A stretch of 64,000 nucleotides of DNA from Acetobacter ghanensis (GTDB taxonomy: Bacteria; Pseudomonadota; Alphaproteobacteria; Acetobacterales; Acetobacteraceae). The notes beneath the pieces were generated by a model. That model saw only the letters and a program-made list of their open reading frames with translations, was not told where the DNA came from and searched no databases. Shown in pieces: positions 26,835-37,228 of the stretch. The position numbers and the translations under genes are program-made. Location: positions 2,327,896-2,391,895 of the forward strand of contig NZ_LN609302.1 of assembly GCF_001499675.1 (NCBI RefSeq), read 5' to 3'. How positions within the stretch are numbered: the stretch's first letter is position 1; every line of letters begins with the position of its first letter.

Positions 26835-28766
26835 TCACGCTTTTTTGCGCAAATCCGGAGGCGTTGCTTCAAGGCTCAAACGGGCCAATGCCTCATCCAC
26901 CGTCAACACCTCCTGTGCCTGCGAGCCAAGGCGGCGCATGGCTACGGTACCTTCCTCCGCCTCGCGCCGTCCAACAACCAGAATAACCGGCACACGCCCA
27001 ACACTGTGCTCGCGCACTTTGGCGTTAATCTTGTCATTCCGCACGTCGGCTTCAACCATCAGACCGGCATTACGCAGGGTTGCAGCGACTTCCTGCGCAT
27101 AGGGTGCGGCGTCACTCACAATAGAGGCCACAACAACCTGCACGGAGGCAAGCCACAGCGGGAAGCGGCCCGCGTGCTGCTCGATCAGAATACCAAGGAA
27201 CCGCTCGAAAGACCCCAGAATGGCGCGGTGCAGCATAACCGGGCGATGCTTGGCCGAGTCCTCGCCCACATAGCTGGCATCCAGCCGTTCGGGCAGCACA
27301 AGGTCCACCTGCAAAGTGCCGCACTGCCAGTCACGGCCGATGGCGTCACGCAGTACGAATTCGAGCTTGGGACCGTAGAATGCCCCCTCACCCGGGTTAT
27401 ATTCATACTCTACGCCCGCAACGGTGCAGGCTTCCTTAAGCGCGGCTTCCGCCTTGTCCCACACAGCCTCGCTGCCTGCACGCTGTTCGGGGCGGTCTGC
27501 AAACTTGACGCGCACATGCTCGAACCCGAGGTCCTGATACACTTCATGCAGCATCTGCACGAACTGTACGGTTTCATCCGCAATCTGGTCCTCGGTGCAG
27601 AAGATATGCGCATCATCCTGCGTAAAGCCGCGCACGCGCATAAGCCCGTGCAGTGCGCCTGAGGGTTCGTAACGGTGGCAGGCCCCAAACTCGGCCATAC
27701 GCAGCGGCAGTTCGCGGTAGGAGCGCAGGCCGTGGCGGAAAATCTGCACATGGCATGGGCAGTTCATGGGCTTGAGGGCTAGGGTTTTATCCTCGTCCTC
27801 CACCGTGGCCACAAACATGTGGTGGCGGTATTTATCCCAGTGGCCCGATGCCTCCCACAGCCCACGGTCCACAAGCTGCGGGGTCCGCACTTCCTGATAC
27901 CCGTGGCGGGTCTGTGCGCGGCGCATATAGTCCTGCAACACGGAGTAAACGCGCCAGCCCTTGGCGTGCCAGAACACCTGCCCGACTGCTTCTTCCTGAA
28001 AATGGAACAGACCCATCTCCCGCCCGATGCGGCGGTGGTCGCGCTTTTCGGCTTCTTCAAGCTGGTGCAAGTATGCGTCCAGTTCCTTCTGGTCGCGCCA
28101 TGCCGTGCCGTACACGCGGGTCAGCATGGGGTTGCGATGGTCCCCACGCCAGTATGCACCGGCCACCTTCATGAGTTTGAAGGCGGTTCCCACATCCTTG
28201 GTGGTCCGCAGATGCGGGCCACGACAAAGGTCCAGCCATTTACCCTGACGGTAAATAGAAATTTCTTCCGTTTCCGGCAGATCGCGGATCAGTTCGGCCT
28301 TGAACGATTCGCCGCGCTCTTCAAAAAACGCAATCGCCGCATCCCGCTGCCAGACTTCCCGCTCAAACGGTTCCGCTCTGGCCACGATCTCCTTCATCTT
28401 GGCTTCGATCGCAGCAAAGTCTTCCGGCGTGAACGGTTCGGCACGAAAAAAGTCGTAATAGAACCCGTGTTCGATGGACGGCCCGATGGTGACCTGCGTG
28501 CCGGGGAACAGCTCCTGCACGGCTTCCGCCAGCACATGGGCCGCATCATGGCGGATCAACTCCAGCGATTCCGGGTCTTTTTTGGTAATGAAGCGGATCT
28601 TGGCGTCCTGCTTGATGGTCTGGCGAATATCGCTCAGCTGACCATCCACTTCCATGGCCAGTGCCGCCTTGGCCAGCCCGGCACCAATGGATTCCGCCAC
28701 CGTCGTGCCCGTGACTGGCCCGTCAAAACTACGAACAGAACCGTCAGGCAGAGTGATAGCGGGCAT
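26835..28766 (-). CDS. thrS: Threonyl-tRNA synthetase
   Basis: A 643-residue class II synthetase that charges tRNA(Thr). From the ATG at 28766 the order is a TGS domain ([16 protein letters not shown]), the editing domain with [17 protein letters not shown] (HxxxH zinc-type motif) and later [22 protein letters not shown], the catalytic core with motif 2 ([20 protein letters not shown]) and motif 3 ([16 protein letters not shown]), and a C-terminal anticodon-binding domain. The frame has five more codons upstream, but the GGAG site suits the chosen ATG. infC follows on the same strand after an attenuator-like hairpin, the same thrS-infC order as in many bacteria. Confidence 0.97.
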   Translation of the reverse strand: MPAITLPDGSVRSFDGPVTGTTVAESIGAGLAKAALAMEVDGQLSDIRQTIKQDAKIRFITKKDPESLELIRHDAAHVLAEAVQELFPGTQVTIGPSIEHGFYYDFFRAEPFTPEDFAAIEAKMKEIVARAEPFEREVWQRDAAIAFFEERGESFKAELIRDLPETEEISIYRQGKWLDLCRGPHLRTTKDVGTAFKLMKVAGAYWRGDHRNPMLTRVYGTAWRDQKELDAYLHQLEEAEKRDHRRIGREMGLFHFQEEAVGQVFWHAKGWRVYSVLQDYMRRAQTRHGYQEVRTPQLVDRGLWEASGHWDKYRHHMFVATVEDEDKTLALKPMNCPCHVQIFRHGLRSYRELPLRMAEFGACHRYEPSGALHGLMRVRGFTQDDAHIFCTEDQIADETVQFVQMLHEVYQDLGFEHVRVKFADRPEQRAGSEAVWDKAEAALKEACTVAGVEYEYNPGEGAFYGPKLEFVLRDAIGRDWQCGTLQVDLVLPERLDASYVGEDSAKHRPVMLHRAILGSFERFLGILIEQHAGRFPLWLASVQVVVASIVSDAAPYAQEVAATLRNAGLMVEADVRNDKINAKVREHSVGRVPVILVVGRREAEEGTVAMRRLGSQAQEVLTVDEALARLSLEATPPDLRKKA

Positions 28767-28819
28767 GGGTGCAAGCTCCAAAAGGAAGGGAGAATAAATA
28801 CAAAGACTGTTTAATGGCG

Positions 28820-29740
28820 CTACCAGAGCGCGGCTGCAACCCTCTGGACCGAAAGGAATGCAAGATCACGCACCCAGAGCACCTCCACCTGCCCCGGCCT
28901 GTACCCCAAAGGGGCGGTACGGGCAGGCGTACTCTCGCGTGAAAACAGGACCAGACACCGGCACCCCATTTCCGCCGCCATGTGCATGGGGCCGGTATCA
29001 TTCCCCACTGCACCCCATGCCCGCGCGGCAAGGCCTGCCACGTCCGGCAGGCTGGTCTGCCCGGTCAGATCCTGCGCCTGTGGGCAATGGTGCAGAATTT
29101 CCGCCGCCAGAGGTTTATCCTCCGCACTGCCAACAACAACCGGGGTAATCCCGCGTGCAACAAGGCGCGCCGCCAACTGGCCATAATGGTGCGCGGGCCA
29201 CCGTTTGGCCGGACGGTGCGGAGCCGCACCGGGCACCAGCAGGGCGTAAGGCTGAGGCAGACGTGGCCCCGCCGCCTCCAGCCACGAAAGGTCGGGCCGC
29301 TCCACCGTAGCCACACCGGCCATACGCAACTGGTCACGCTGGCGAGGGCGGGTGTGCATGATGTTGCGCCACGGGTTGGCATGGGGCAACTGGGCCGCAG
29401 CCACATGTCCCGACCAGACTGGCCTGCCCGCAAGCCAGAAATACCGTGCCGTGCGGCCTGATGTTTGCAGGTCATACACCCGGTCATACCCACGCAGCTT
29501 ACGGCGCACCGCCAGCACGCCAGCAAGGTCCGTCCACTTGGGGCGGGTATCCACCTCTACATTGTCAAACCACGGAGCAAGGCGTGCCAGCGCCACAAAT
29601 GACTTGGTTGTCAGCAACGTAATGTGCGCCTTGGGGTGCGCGCGCCTTATGGCCTCGAACGGGCCAAAACTCTGCACAAAATCCCCCAGCGCTCCCAGCC
29701 GGATGACCAGAATACGCGCCGGTTCCTGCGCACCCCTCAT
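28820..29740 (-). CDS. Glycosyltransferase family 9 (heptosyltransferase-like)
   Basis: A 306-residue GT-B glycosyltransferase of the ADP-heptose:LPS heptosyltransferase family. The N-terminal domain begins [25 protein letters not shown] (residues 9-33) and the C-terminal nucleotide-sugar domain carries [14 protein letters not shown] and [18 protein letters not shown] near residue 255. Enzymes of this type add sugars to the lipopolysaccharide core at the cytoplasmic face of the inner membrane. The start overlaps the stop of the upstream TPR gene by 4 bases, so they are coupled. The exact sugar is not evident; acetic acid bacteria have unusual cores. Confidence 0.9.
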   Translation of the reverse strand: MRGAQEPARILVIRLGALGDFVQSFGPFEAIRRAHPKAHITLLTTKSFVALARLAPWFDNVEVDTRPKWTDLAGVLAVRRKLRGYDRVYDLQTSGRTARYFWLAGRPVWSGHVAAAQLPHANPWRNIMHTRPRQRDQLRMAGVATVERPDLSWLEAAGPRLPQPYALLVPGAAPHRPAKRWPAHHYGQLAARLVARGITPVVVGSAEDKPLAAEILHHCPQAQDLTGQTSLPDVAGLAARAWGAVGNDTGPMHMAAEMGCRCLVLFSRESTPARTAPLGYRPGQVEVLWVRDLAFLSVQRVAAALW

Positions 29741-30564
29741 GGAGAATCGGGGTCTGCCGCCATAACGGCCAGATCCTGCCGCGCCAGATCCGCCTCATGG
29801 CTATCGGGGGCCAGATCCAGCACCTGCTGCCAGTCCTGCTGCGCACCTGCGGCATCGCCCTTGCGCTCGCGGATAATGCCGCGTTCCAGCAGAGCCGCCG
29901 CGCAGTCGGGCGCAACAGCCAGAGCGTGCGTTACGTGCTGCATGGCAAGGTCCAGCCGCCCCATTTTACGCTCGGCTTCCGCCAGCAGCACATAGGCCTC
30001 CGGGGCTGCGTTGGGCTGGCGAGCCACAAGGGCTGTCAGCTCCTGCTCTGCCAGATCGGCCCTGTTCTGCGCCAGCACACTCCGGGCTCGGGTGACCAGC
30101 AATGCCTGATCATACGGTTGGATCGACAGGCCAAAATCCGCACTGGCCTGCGCTTTGGCTGGCACCCCGGCGGAAAGCCACGCCTCGGCGGCCTCTTCCT
30201 CCATTGTCGCACGCAGGGAGGGGGGAATACTGTCCCCTTTTTGTGCGGTCTGGTGTGCCAGCTCATCCAGTTCGCGGGCGGCTGTGTCCTCATCCCCGGC
30301 TTCCAGCAGGGCAAGGGCGTGGCAATGCCGGGCATCGTGCCCGCCGCCATGGTGCTGCCAGTCCAGAGCGTAATCCCGTGCGCCGTAGGGGTCATCCCCA
30401 ATCATGGCCATGCAGGTGGTTACGGACCAGACCTGCTTTTTTCCCCCCGCCGCCTGCTGCGGATGGGCTGATGCCACACCCTCCATGGAAGATGAGGCGG
30501 CCAGAACAACAGCACCAGCCAGCACACAAGGGAGGGACCGACGCGCAGAGAAAACTGCTTTCAT
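29737..30564 (-). CDS. Exported tetratricopeptide-repeat protein
   Basis: A 275-residue protein with a signal peptide (MKAVFSARRSLPCVLAGAVVLAASS) and helical TPR-like repeats in the second half, for example AEAERKMGRLDLAMQHVTHALAVAPDCAAAL and GDAAGAQQDWQQVLDLAPDS. The first half also has paired-helix character with Cys residues at TCMAMIGDD and HCHALALLE. TPR proteins are scaffolds and the role is not predictable. It overlaps the following GT9 gene by 4 bases and diverges from the GT4 gene with about 100 bases between, so a link to cell-surface glycan assembly is a reasonable guess. Confidence 0.75.
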   Translation of the reverse strand: MKAVFSARRSLPCVLAGAVVLAASSSMEGVASAHPQQAAGGKKQVWSVTTCMAMIGDDPYGARDYALDWQHHGGGHDARHCHALALLEAGDEDTAARELDELAHQTAQKGDSIPPSLRATMEEEAAEAWLSAGVPAKAQASADFGLSIQPYDQALLVTRARSVLAQNRADLAEQELTALVARQPNAAPEAYVLLAEAERKMGRLDLAMQHVTHALAVAPDCAAALLERGIIRERKGDAAGAQQDWQQVLDLAPDSHEADLARQDLAVMAADPDSP

Positions 30565-30663
30565 ACATCATCCATAGCAAACTCAGGTCCGTAGCGGTCA
30601 AGCCTGAGCATATCCTGTTCAGAATATGGCACTTTTGCCCTCTTGCGTGATAATAGGGGCAAC

Positions 30664-31893
30664 ATGGCCAGTTTTTTACGCTCTCCAGTCATTTTGCAAA
30701 TTCTGCCCGCCCTGCAACAGGGTGGCGTTGAACGGGGCACCCTGGAAATGGCAGAAGCCATTACACAGGCTGGAGGCAGGGCACTTGTCGCCAGCAGCGG
30801 TGGGCGCCTTGTCCCACTCCTGCACAGCCTTGGGGCTGAACATATTACCCTCCCCGACTGTGGCAGCCGCAACCCGGCGCATGTAATCCGCAATGCCCGT
30901 ATGCTGGCCCGAATACTGACCGAGCACAACGTTGCTATCGTGCATGCCCGTTCCCGCATTCCCGCGTGGACCGCCAGAATGGCATGTCGGCGAACCCGGA
31001 CATCGTTTGTCACCACATGGCATGGTGTGCACGCCAACACCGTTCCGGGTAAAAAACTGTATAATTCCGTGCTGGCCAGTGGGGACCGGGTTATTGCCAT
31101 AAGTGAGCATATTGGCCGGATGCTGGAGCGTGATTACAAAGTACCCGTCAGCCGCCTACGGGTTATTCCGCGTGGAGCGGACATAAGCCAGTTCAGCCCA
31201 GAGGCCGTAAGTGGCCAGCGTATGCACCAGCTTGCCGAGCAGTGGGCCGTACCGGCCGGGTCGGCCATCATCCTCATGCCCGGCAGACTAACGGCATGGA
31301 AAGGCCAGACCCTTGTGCTGCAAGCTCTGGCCCAGTTGGAAGCCGCTCTGCCAGAACAACACTGGCACTGCGTATTCGCCGGGTCTGACAAGCCAGACGG
31401 GCGCTACGTGCAGGAGCTAACGCACCTCGCCCACACGCTTGGACTGGACGATAGAATCCGCTTTGCCGGTCATTGTGATGACATGCCCGCCGCCATGGCG
31501 CTGGCAACTATGGTGCTTGTGCCATCCCTCCGCCCCGAACCGTTTGGCCGCGTTGTGGTAGAGGCACAGGCCATGAGCCGACCCGTTATTGTCTCGCACC
31601 ACGGTGCGGCGGTGGAAACAGTGGACAATGGCGTTACTGGCCTTTGCGTTCCCCCCGGCGATGCTGCGCATCTAGCCGATGCCATGTTTACCGTGCTGAC
31701 CGCCCCCAAAACCACGCGGGCCGACATGGGCGCCGCCGCCCGGCAGACGGTCCTGACGCACTACACGACCGAAGCCATGCAGCACGCAACACTGGGCGTG
31801 TATGACGAGTTACTGGGGTCTCAACTGGCTCCGGCCTTTCTCCAGACCAAAAATGCGCCTGCCCTCTTTCAGGACCATGACCTTGCGGGGTAA
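30664..31893 (+). CDS. Glycosyltransferase family 4
   Basis: About 409 residues from the ATG at 30664, which has an AGGGGC site; the frame extends seven codons further upstream. The N-terminal domain begins VILQILPALQQGGVERGTLEMAEAI with the glycine-rich donor loop, and the C-terminal domain has the GT4 signature MPGRLTAWKGQTLVLQAL and the E-x7-E retaining motif in RPEPFGRVVVEAQAMSRPVI. Related enzymes transfer sugars during LPS or exopolysaccharide assembly. It faces the GT9/TPR pair divergently, and 36 bases later the NAD kinase gene follows on the same strand. Acceptor and donor are unknown. Confidence 0.9.
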   Translation: MASFLRSPVILQILPALQQGGVERGTLEMAEAITQAGGRALVASSGGRLVPLLHSLGAEHITLPDCGSRNPAHVIRNARMLARILTEHNVAIVHARSRIPAWTARMACRRTRTSFVTTWHGVHANTVPGKKLYNSVLASGDRVIAISEHIGRMLERDYKVPVSRLRVIPRGADISQFSPEAVSGQRMHQLAEQWAVPAGSAIILMPGRLTAWKGQTLVLQALAQLEAALPEQHWHCVFAGSDKPDGRYVQELTHLAHTLGLDDRIRFAGHCDDMPAAMALATMVLVPSLRPEPFGRVVVEAQAMSRPVIVSHHGAAVETVDNGVTGLCVPPGDAAHLADAMFTVLTAPKTTRADMGAAARQTVLTHYTTEAMQHATLGVYDELLGSQLAPAFLQTKNAPALFQDHDLAG

Positions 31894-31929
31894 GACAGAG
31901 CCTTCCTTCCTCCACCCACAGGGCAGAGC

Positions 31930-32742
31930 ATGAGTGCCGCTACATCCCCCACGCAGCCCCTTTTTGCCCAGACGCCACGCAGGCTCGCCTTCGTAGCTGC
32001 CCCCACGCACGAAGCGCGCGGGGAGTTGGACAGGCTGGTTGCGCATTATGGCAACTGCCACCCCGGAGAAGCAGAAATTATTGTCTGCCTCGGGGGGGAT
32101 GGCTTTATGCTCGAAACCCTGCGCGTGGTGTTGGAAACGCAACTAACTGCCCCCGTTTACGGCATGAACTGCGGCTCTGTGGGTTTTCTGATGAACCCGA
32201 TGAACGAGGAAGATCTGCCCGACCGGCTACTGCACGCACAGGCGGCCACCCTGCACCCCCTGCGCATGAAGGCCACCACAAGCCATAACGAAACACATGA
32301 AGCCCTTGCGCTGAACGATGTGTACTTGTTCCGCCAAACCCGGCAGGCAGCCAAGCTGCGCATAGATGTGGATGGGCTTGTCCGTGTGCCTGAGTTGATC
32401 TGCGATGGGGCGCTACTGGCAACACCGGCGGGTTCCACAGCCTACAACCTTTCGGCCCACGGGCCTATTGTGCCGCTCTCGGGCAATCTGCTGCCGCTGA
32501 CCCCCATATGCGCCTTCCGCCCCCGCCGCTGGCGCGGTGCCCTGCTGCCCTCAGCCGCCGATGTTGGCTTTACGGTTATGGAATCCGAAAAACGGCCCGT
32601 GGCCGCCGTGGCCGATTCGGTTGAGGTGCGCGATGTCATATCCGTTCAGGTCCGCGAGGACCGCAACCTGACCGTAACCCTGCTGTTTGATCCGGGGCAG
32701 ACTCTCTCCGAACGTATTGCCGAAGAACAGTTCTCCGCATGA
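31930..32742 (+). CDS. nadK: NAD kinase
   Basis: A 270-residue kinase that makes NADP from NAD and ATP (or polyphosphate). The nucleotide motif [16 protein letters not shown] (about residues 50-65) contains the GGDG signature, followed by [24 protein letters not shown] and the second conserved block [22 protein letters not shown]. The length is normal for the short bacterial form. It follows the GT4 gene by 36 bases and is followed, after about 75 bases, by the Pro/Ala-rich exported protein gene. Confidence 0.96.
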   Translation: MSAATSPTQPLFAQTPRRLAFVAAPTHEARGELDRLVAHYGNCHPGEAEIIVCLGGDGFMLETLRVVLETQLTAPVYGMNCGSVGFLMNPMNEEDLPDRLLHAQAATLHPLRMKATTSHNETHEALALNDVYLFRQTRQAAKLRIDVDGLVRVPELICDGALLATPAGSTAYNLSAHGPIVPLSGNLLPLTPICAFRPRRWRGALLPSAADVGFTVMESEKRPVAAVADSVEVRDVISVQVREDRNLTVTLLFDPGQTLSERIAEEQFSA

Positions 32743-32818
32743 TGGCGTATCTTTTTGCCACGTCTTGCCGGAATACTCCGTTTTATCCTTCCCCTCTTCT
32801 GGGCTAGTCTGCACCGTA

Positions 32819-33688
32819 ATGACAAAAAAGTTCTCTCTTTCGTGCCGCCTTTCTCTGCTCTGCGCCGCAGGAATGCTGGGAGCAGGCACGGCCCATGCCC
32901 AGATTGTGACCAACTCGGAAGCACTGGACAGTCTGGCAGGCAGCACACCTCCGGCAGCGGCGACCCCACCACAACCACGCGCCCGCCACACAGCCCCCCG
33001 CACCACACAGCATCCACGTGCAGCACAACCTTCGGCAGCCAAAACCACACCGGCGGCTGCAACCCCAGCCACTACGGTTCCGGCAGCGCCCGCCACACAG
33101 CCACAGGCAGCCCCGGCAACCGTTGCCCAGCCCACAGCCAACCCGGTTTCCGCAACCGGCAGCAGCACAACGCAGGCGCAAACGCCCAATGTGCCACCAG
33201 CAGGCCAGCCAGTACGCCCTCCTCCGGCCCCAACTATTCCTGATGCGCCACCATCCCAACCTCAGTTGACCCCCGCGCCGTCTGATGTGGAGGTGCATCC
33301 CTTCCCCATTCCGCCGCAACCCGTTGTACAGGTGCAGGCACAGGGGACCGTTACCCCCATTCCCGGTGGTGTGCGCCTGACATTTGCCCCCGGATCAGCC
33401 GACCTTAACCCCGAGACGCATCAGGCCATTCTGGCCTTTGGGCAGAACCTTGCTTACAAGCCGCACGTCCGGGCACTGGTTAATGCCTTCAGCTCCGGCG
33501 CGCCGGATGACCCATCGCTCCCGCGCCGTATGGCCCTCGCACGCGGGCTGGCAGCACGGAGCGTGCTTATGAATGGGGGAACACCCTCAACGCGTATTTA
33601 CGTGCGGGTCATTGGCCTGCCGCAAAATACCAAAGCGGGCGAGCCAGAAGATTATATAGACATCTACCAGTCTGACGCAGAACCATAA
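32819..33688 (+). CDS. Exported Pro/Ala/Thr-rich protein with OmpA-like C-terminus
   Basis: A 289-residue protein starting at the ATG at 32819 (MTKKFSLSCRLSLLCAAGMLG), with a signal peptide cut after AHA. Residues about 30-170 are a low-complexity region rich in Pro, Ala, Thr and Gln, probably an extended linker. The C-terminal 110 residues (GGVRLTFAPGSADLNPETHQAI onwards) resemble an OmpA/MotB-like peptidoglycan-binding fold, including the DPSLPRRMALARGLAARSVLMNGG helix region in place of the usual N-x2-L-S-x2-R-A. It may tether the envelope to peptidoglycan. A long hairpin overlaps its stop codon. Confidence 0.75.
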   Translation: MTKKFSLSCRLSLLCAAGMLGAGTAHAQIVTNSEALDSLAGSTPPAAATPPQPRARHTAPRTTQHPRAAQPSAAKTTPAAATPATTVPAAPATQPQAAPATVAQPTANPVSATGSSTTQAQTPNVPPAGQPVRPPPAPTIPDAPPSQPQLTPAPSDVEVHPFPIPPQPVVQVQAQGTVTPIPGGVRLTFAPGSADLNPETHQAILAFGQNLAYKPHVRALVNAFSSGAPDDPSLPRRMALARGLAARSVLMNGGTPSTRIYVRVIGLPQNTKAGEPEDYIDIYQSDAEP

Positions 33689-33711
33689 CGCCAGCCCAAA
33701 GGCTGGCGTTA
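33686..33711. terminator. Perfect 11-bp hairpin overlapping the stop codon
   Basis: TAACGCCAGCC pairs with GGCTGGCGTTA across a CAAA loop. The left arm starts with the TAA stop of the preceding gene. It lies between convergent genes (rnhA on the other strand) and lacks a T run, so it may be a Rho-linked or RNA-stability element, not a classical terminator. Confidence 0.55.
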
Positions 33712-33790
33712 GCTCAGGCCATAACAGGGAACGCCTGCGTAAGAGGACTTGCAGAAAAGTACCTTGCAGGCATCGCGGCTTATCAGGCAG

Positions 33791-34279
33791 TTACGCGCCT
33801 GCTTTCTGCTCTTCCATACGAATACGGGCTTGTGTGGCAAGCTGGTCCACCTGTTCGTTCTCAGGAACACCAGAGTGGCCCTTGACCCAATGCCACGATA
33901 CATCGTGCGGCTTGGCGGCATCCAGCAACCGCCGCCACAAATCCATGTTTGCAACCGGGTCCCCCGCGGCATTGCGCCAGTTCCGGCGCACCCAGCCCGT
34001 ATGCCAGCGCGTAATACCATTCCGCACATATTCGCTATCGGTATGCAGGTTAACAACGCAGGGCTTTTTAAGAGCTTCCAGCGCTTCGGCTGCGGCGGTC
34101 AGCTCCATGCGGTTGTTGGTTGTTTCCAACTCGCCGCCAGAAAGCTCACGCTCAACGCCCTTGCAGCGCAGCAGAACGCCCCAGCCGCCCGGGCCGGGGT
34201 TGGGCCTACACCCGCCATCGGTCCAGATGTCCACATGCATCCGGTTTTCTGGGTTGGGGGAAGATGTTTCAGAGTCCAT
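33791..34279 (-). CDS. rnhA: Ribonuclease HI
   Basis: A 162-residue nuclease that cuts RNA in RNA-DNA hybrids, needed to remove R-loops and primers. The catalytic acidic residues are in [17 protein letters not shown] (Asp), [13 protein letters not shown] (Glu), LHTDSEYV (Asp) and the last Asp in NEQVDQLA, with the basic handle around [20 protein letters not shown] take the ATG at 34279, which overlaps the end of thrB by 11 bases. It is the last gene of the ispH-thrB-rnhA block found in many alphaproteobacteria. Confidence 0.95.
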   Translation of the reverse strand: MDSETSSPNPENRMHVDIWTDGGCRPNPGPGGWGVLLRCKGVERELSGGELETTNNRMELTAAAEALEALKKPCVVNLHTDSEYVRNGITRWHTGWVRRNWRNAAGDPVANMDLWRRLLDAAKPHDVSWHWVKGHSGVPENEQVDQLATQARIRMEEQKAGA

Positions 34280-35243
34280 AACCACCCACACTTTGCGTCG
34301 CCAGATGGAACCGCAACCGTTTGAGGTAATCCAGCGGATTTTTAGGCGTTACCAGCGCGTCGGCCGGGGTGTGGATCCAGTCATAAAGCCGGGTCAGCAA
34401 AAAGCGCATGGCCGCACCCTGCGCCAGAACAGGCATGGCATTGCGCTCCACCTCTTCCAGCACACGGACCTCCTCATACCCCAGCAGCATCTGCCGGGCG
34501 AAGGTCACGTTGAATGCGCCATCGGGCTGGAAGCACCATGCGTTCAGGCAGATGGCCACATCAAAGGCCAGATAATCCGTGCAGGCAAAATAGAAATCAA
34601 TCAGGCCCGACACGGTGTTGTTCAGAAAAAACACGTTGTCGGGGAACAGGTCGGCATGGATCTGCCCCCGCGGCAGGGGTGGATGACCTCCCTGCCCCGG
34701 CCAAGCGGGCACAATGCGGGCAAGAGCCTGCTCCAACTCGGCCTGTAGGCCTGCCTGCACCTTATCTGCCCCATTGGCGCAGCTTTGCAGTAACGGTGCC
34801 CATGCGCCCGGCCCCAGAGCATTGGGCCGCTCCGGCGCGTAGGAACGCCCGGCGGCGTGCAACTGGGCCAAAGCACGGCCAAGCGGGCGGCAATGCTCGC
34901 TCCGCACGGTGCGTGGCCAAACACCGGGTAAAAAGGTGGTAATGGCCGCTGGACGGCCCGCAAGGGTTTTGAGCGTCTGGCCCTGTTTGTCAGCCACAGG
35001 CTGCGGGCAGGTTACGCCCTCCCGCGCAAGGTGCTGCATCAGCCCCAAAAACCAGGGGAGTTCCAGAGCATTCACCCGTTTTTCGTACAATGTGAGAATA
35101 AAATCCCCACTGGTTGTACGAAGCTGGAAGTTGCTGTTCTCAACCCCCTCGGCAATACCACGGAACGCCACAAGGGACCCAATGGCAAAATCTGCCAGAA
35201 AGTCCCGGAGCGCCTCGTCGCTAACGTCCGTATAAACGGCCAT
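34269..35243 (-). CDS. thrB: Homoserine kinase (ThrB type II)
   Basis: A 324-residue kinase of the aminoglycoside phosphotransferase-like fold that phosphorylates homoserine in threonine synthesis. The sequence has the family N-terminus [19 protein letters not shown], the [22 protein letters not shown] nucleotide region and the catalytic loop [11 protein letters not shown] with the metal Asp in [16 protein letters not shown]. It starts 9 bases after ispH and overlaps rnhA, so the three are one transcript. Other threonine genes (thrC, hom) are not in the window. Confidence 0.95.
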   Translation of the reverse strand: MAVYTDVSDEALRDFLADFAIGSLVAFRGIAEGVENSNFQLRTTSGDFILTLYEKRVNALELPWFLGLMQHLAREGVTCPQPVADKQGQTLKTLAGRPAAITTFLPGVWPRTVRSEHCRPLGRALAQLHAAGRSYAPERPNALGPGAWAPLLQSCANGADKVQAGLQAELEQALARIVPAWPGQGGHPPLPRGQIHADLFPDNVFFLNNTVSGLIDFYFACTDYLAFDVAICLNAWCFQPDGAFNVTFARQMLLGYEEVRVLEEVERNAMPVLAQGAAMRFLLTRLYDWIHTPADALVTPKNPLDYLKRLRFHLATQSVGGYGL

Positions 35244-35252
35244 GAACCACCT

Positions 35253-36254
35253 TTAGCCCAAGGGTGCAGGAAGGCGGAACGTCACGTTTTCTTCCTTCAC
35301 AATCCGCTCTTCAATGCACAGCGTGTAACGCTTGGCCATTTCGGCCAGCATTTCCTGCACCAGAGCTTCTGGAGCAGATGCACCGGCCGTAATGCCCAGC
35401 GTACGCACGTCCTCCAGCACCGACCAGTCCAGCGCATCCAGCCGTGGCACCAGCAGGGCACGGGCAGCGCCCGACCGTTCCGCTACTTCACGCAGGCGCT
35501 GGGAGTTGGACGAGTTGGGCGAACCGATAACAATGACCAGATCGCATTCCGGCGCAATGGTCTTAACCGCTTCCTGACGGTTGGTGGTGGCGTAGCAGAT
35601 GTCCTCACGCTTTGGCCCCTCAATTAGCGGGAAGCGCTCACGCAGGATGTCCACAATTTCCGCCGTATCATCGACCGAAAGGGTGGTCTGGGTAATAAAC
35701 GCCAACATGCTGGGGTCAGCAGGCTGCACGCTGCGGGCTTCATCCGCATCGTTGATCAGGGTAACGGCACCGGCGGGCAGCTGGCCCATTGTGCCCACCA
35801 CTTCCGGGTGACCGGCATGGCCGATCATCAGAATATGGCGGCTTTCTGGCCCACCGCCAGCGTAGTGGCGTTCGGCCTCGCGGTGGACCTTGGACACCAG
35901 CGGGCACGTTGCATCCAAATAAAGCAGATTGCGGCGCTCGGCTTCAGCCGGAACGGTTTTTGGCACGCCATGAGCGGAAAAAACAACGTGGCCATCTGCG
36001 GGAACTTCGTCCAGTTCCTCCACAAAGATGGCGCCCTGTGCTTCCAGCTCCTCTACGACGGTACGGTTATGAACAATCTCGTGTCGCACATAAACCGGCG
36101 CGCCATAGCGGCGAATGGCTTCTTCCACCACACGGATGGCACGGTCCACACCGGCACAGAACCCGCGAGGGCCTGCCAGAAGGACCTTGAGTGACCGGCC
36201 GTGCTGCGCATCCGCATTCTGGGTGGTAGTAAGGGTATCAGTTTGATCGGGCAT
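35253..36254 (-). CDS. ispH: 4-hydroxy-3-methylbut-2-enyl diphosphate reductase
   Basis: The last enzyme of the MEP isoprenoid pathway, an iron-sulfur protein making IPP and DMAPP; in this organism it would feed hopanoids and ubiquinone. I chose the ATG at 36254 (333 residues); the frame runs on to 36311. The three cluster cysteines are in [24 protein letters not shown] and [14 protein letters not shown], with the [33 protein letters not shown] and [15 protein letters not shown] substrate motifs. A 28-residue N-terminal tail rich in Thr/Asp/Gln precedes the core. First gene of the ispH-thrB-rnhA operon. Confidence 0.97.
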   Translation of the reverse strand: MPDQTDTLTTTQNADAQHGRSLKVLLAGPRGFCAGVDRAIRVVEEAIRRYGAPVYVRHEIVHNRTVVEELEAQGAIFVEELDEVPADGHVVFSAHGVPKTVPAEAERRNLLYLDATCPLVSKVHREAERHYAGGGPESRHILMIGHAGHPEVVGTMGQLPAGAVTLINDADEARSVQPADPSMLAFITQTTLSVDDTAEIVDILRERFPLIEGPKREDICYATTNRQEAVKTIAPECDLVIVIGSPNSSNSQRLREVAERSGAARALLVPRLDALDWSVLEDVRTLGITAGASAPEALVQEMLAEMAKRYTLCIEERIVKEENVTFRLPAPLG

Positions 36255-36477
36255 GGTGTTCCCCAAAGTTGCAGCGGACTGTATAGAAGAAAACTGGCTA
36301 TGAAGAAGCATATTGAAAACAGGCTATGCCCGAAACCCGGTAAAGGCCGTGGCAGTTGTGGCCTACGCAAAGGACGCATGTGATGCAACCCGTTTTGCAG
36401 CATCCAAGACGTGAAACACACGCTCGCAGGGGCGTGGCGGGTTGGTGCGTCACCCGTTTTTGTTCCTCCACCCCATA

Positions 36478-37083
36478 ATGCCGGATCACTCCATGCCTCA
36501 TGATCTTACCCGCCTGCGCTGCCTGCTTCCCCGCATAACCGCTTCCGGCGCACTGGCCATGGGCCTGATAAGCGCTTTGGCCGGTTGTGGTGGGGGAGAA
36601 AGCAGCTCGACGGATTTTGCGCCAGCCTGCCCCATTACGCACATTCCATCTGAAGCAGCGGACTATTACCTATATAAAGGAAATAGCACCAACTTCCGTG
36701 ATCTGGTGGCGCGGGCCAGCATTGTCAAGCTGGAGGGGGACTGCTCCGCCGGTGGTCCCAAGGACCTGAAAACCCGAGTCGTACTACATATTACAGTGGA
36801 GCGCGGCCCTGCCTCATCCACCGATACGCTGACCCTGCCGTGGTTTATTGCCGTGCTGCATGGTGACCGCATTGTGAACAAACACGTCTTCCGCCACACC
36901 ATTACCTTCCCGCCCAACCTTGCGACCTTTGATACGACAAGCAAGGTCATTACGATTGATCTGCCGATCCCACCGCGTAACGTCGATTCTGATTATCGAT
37001 TCGAGGTTGGCTTCCAACTCAACAAAAACCAGTTGGGTTATAATCAGGCCCACCTCAAACCTGCCGCCTACCAGGCTTACTAA
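36478..37083 (+). CDS. Putative lipoprotein, unknown function
   Basis: About 201 residues from the ATG at 36478; a second in-frame ATG lies five codons later. The N-terminus has Arg/Leu residues, a hydrophobic core and the lipobox LISALAGC followed by GGGESSS, so the mature protein would be a lipid-anchored envelope protein with a flexible start. The body (PACPITHIPSEAADYYLYKG onwards) is mostly predicted beta and includes one Cys pair (PACPI, EGDCS). I recognise no named family. It stands alone between the ispH operon and the ABC1-kinase gene, converging with the latter. Confidence 0.7.
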   Translation: MPDHSMPHDLTRLRCLLPRITASGALAMGLISALAGCGGGESSSTDFAPACPITHIPSEAADYYLYKGNSTNFRDLVARASIVKLEGDCSAGGPKDLKTRVVLHITVERGPASSTDTLTLPWFIAVLHGDRIVNKHVFRHTITFPPNLATFDTTSKVITIDLPIPPRNVDSDYRFEVGFQLNKNQLGYNQAHLKPAAYQAY

Positions 37084-37147
37084 GGGAGAGCAGGTCCGCC
37101 TGCCATGGCGCCGGGCCTGCCTCTGTCACAGACCTTTTCGGTTGGAC

Positions 37148-37209
37148 CGGTATAAAAGCATCCTTGTGCTGCTTTAACAGCGGCTTTGCGGGTAGGAGCT
37201 TTTATACCG
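37148..37209. repeat. Long inverted repeat between convergent genes
   Basis: CGGTATAAAAGC (37148-37159) and GCTTTTATACCG (37198-37209) are perfect 12-base reverse complements; TCCT and AGGA extend the pairing after a single bulged A, giving about 16 bp. The enclosed 38 bases include a smaller GCTG...CAGC arm. It lies between the 3' ends of the lipoprotein and ABC1-kinase genes and may be a bidirectional terminator or processing site. Confidence 0.6.
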
Positions 37210-37228
37210 TCTTCCCTTCCCCAGTTTT

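Noticed and set aside
36201..36383. Short Lys/Arg-rich frame ahead of the lipoprotein gene
   Set aside because: Overlaps the ispH start on the other strand, no ribosome site and no family match.
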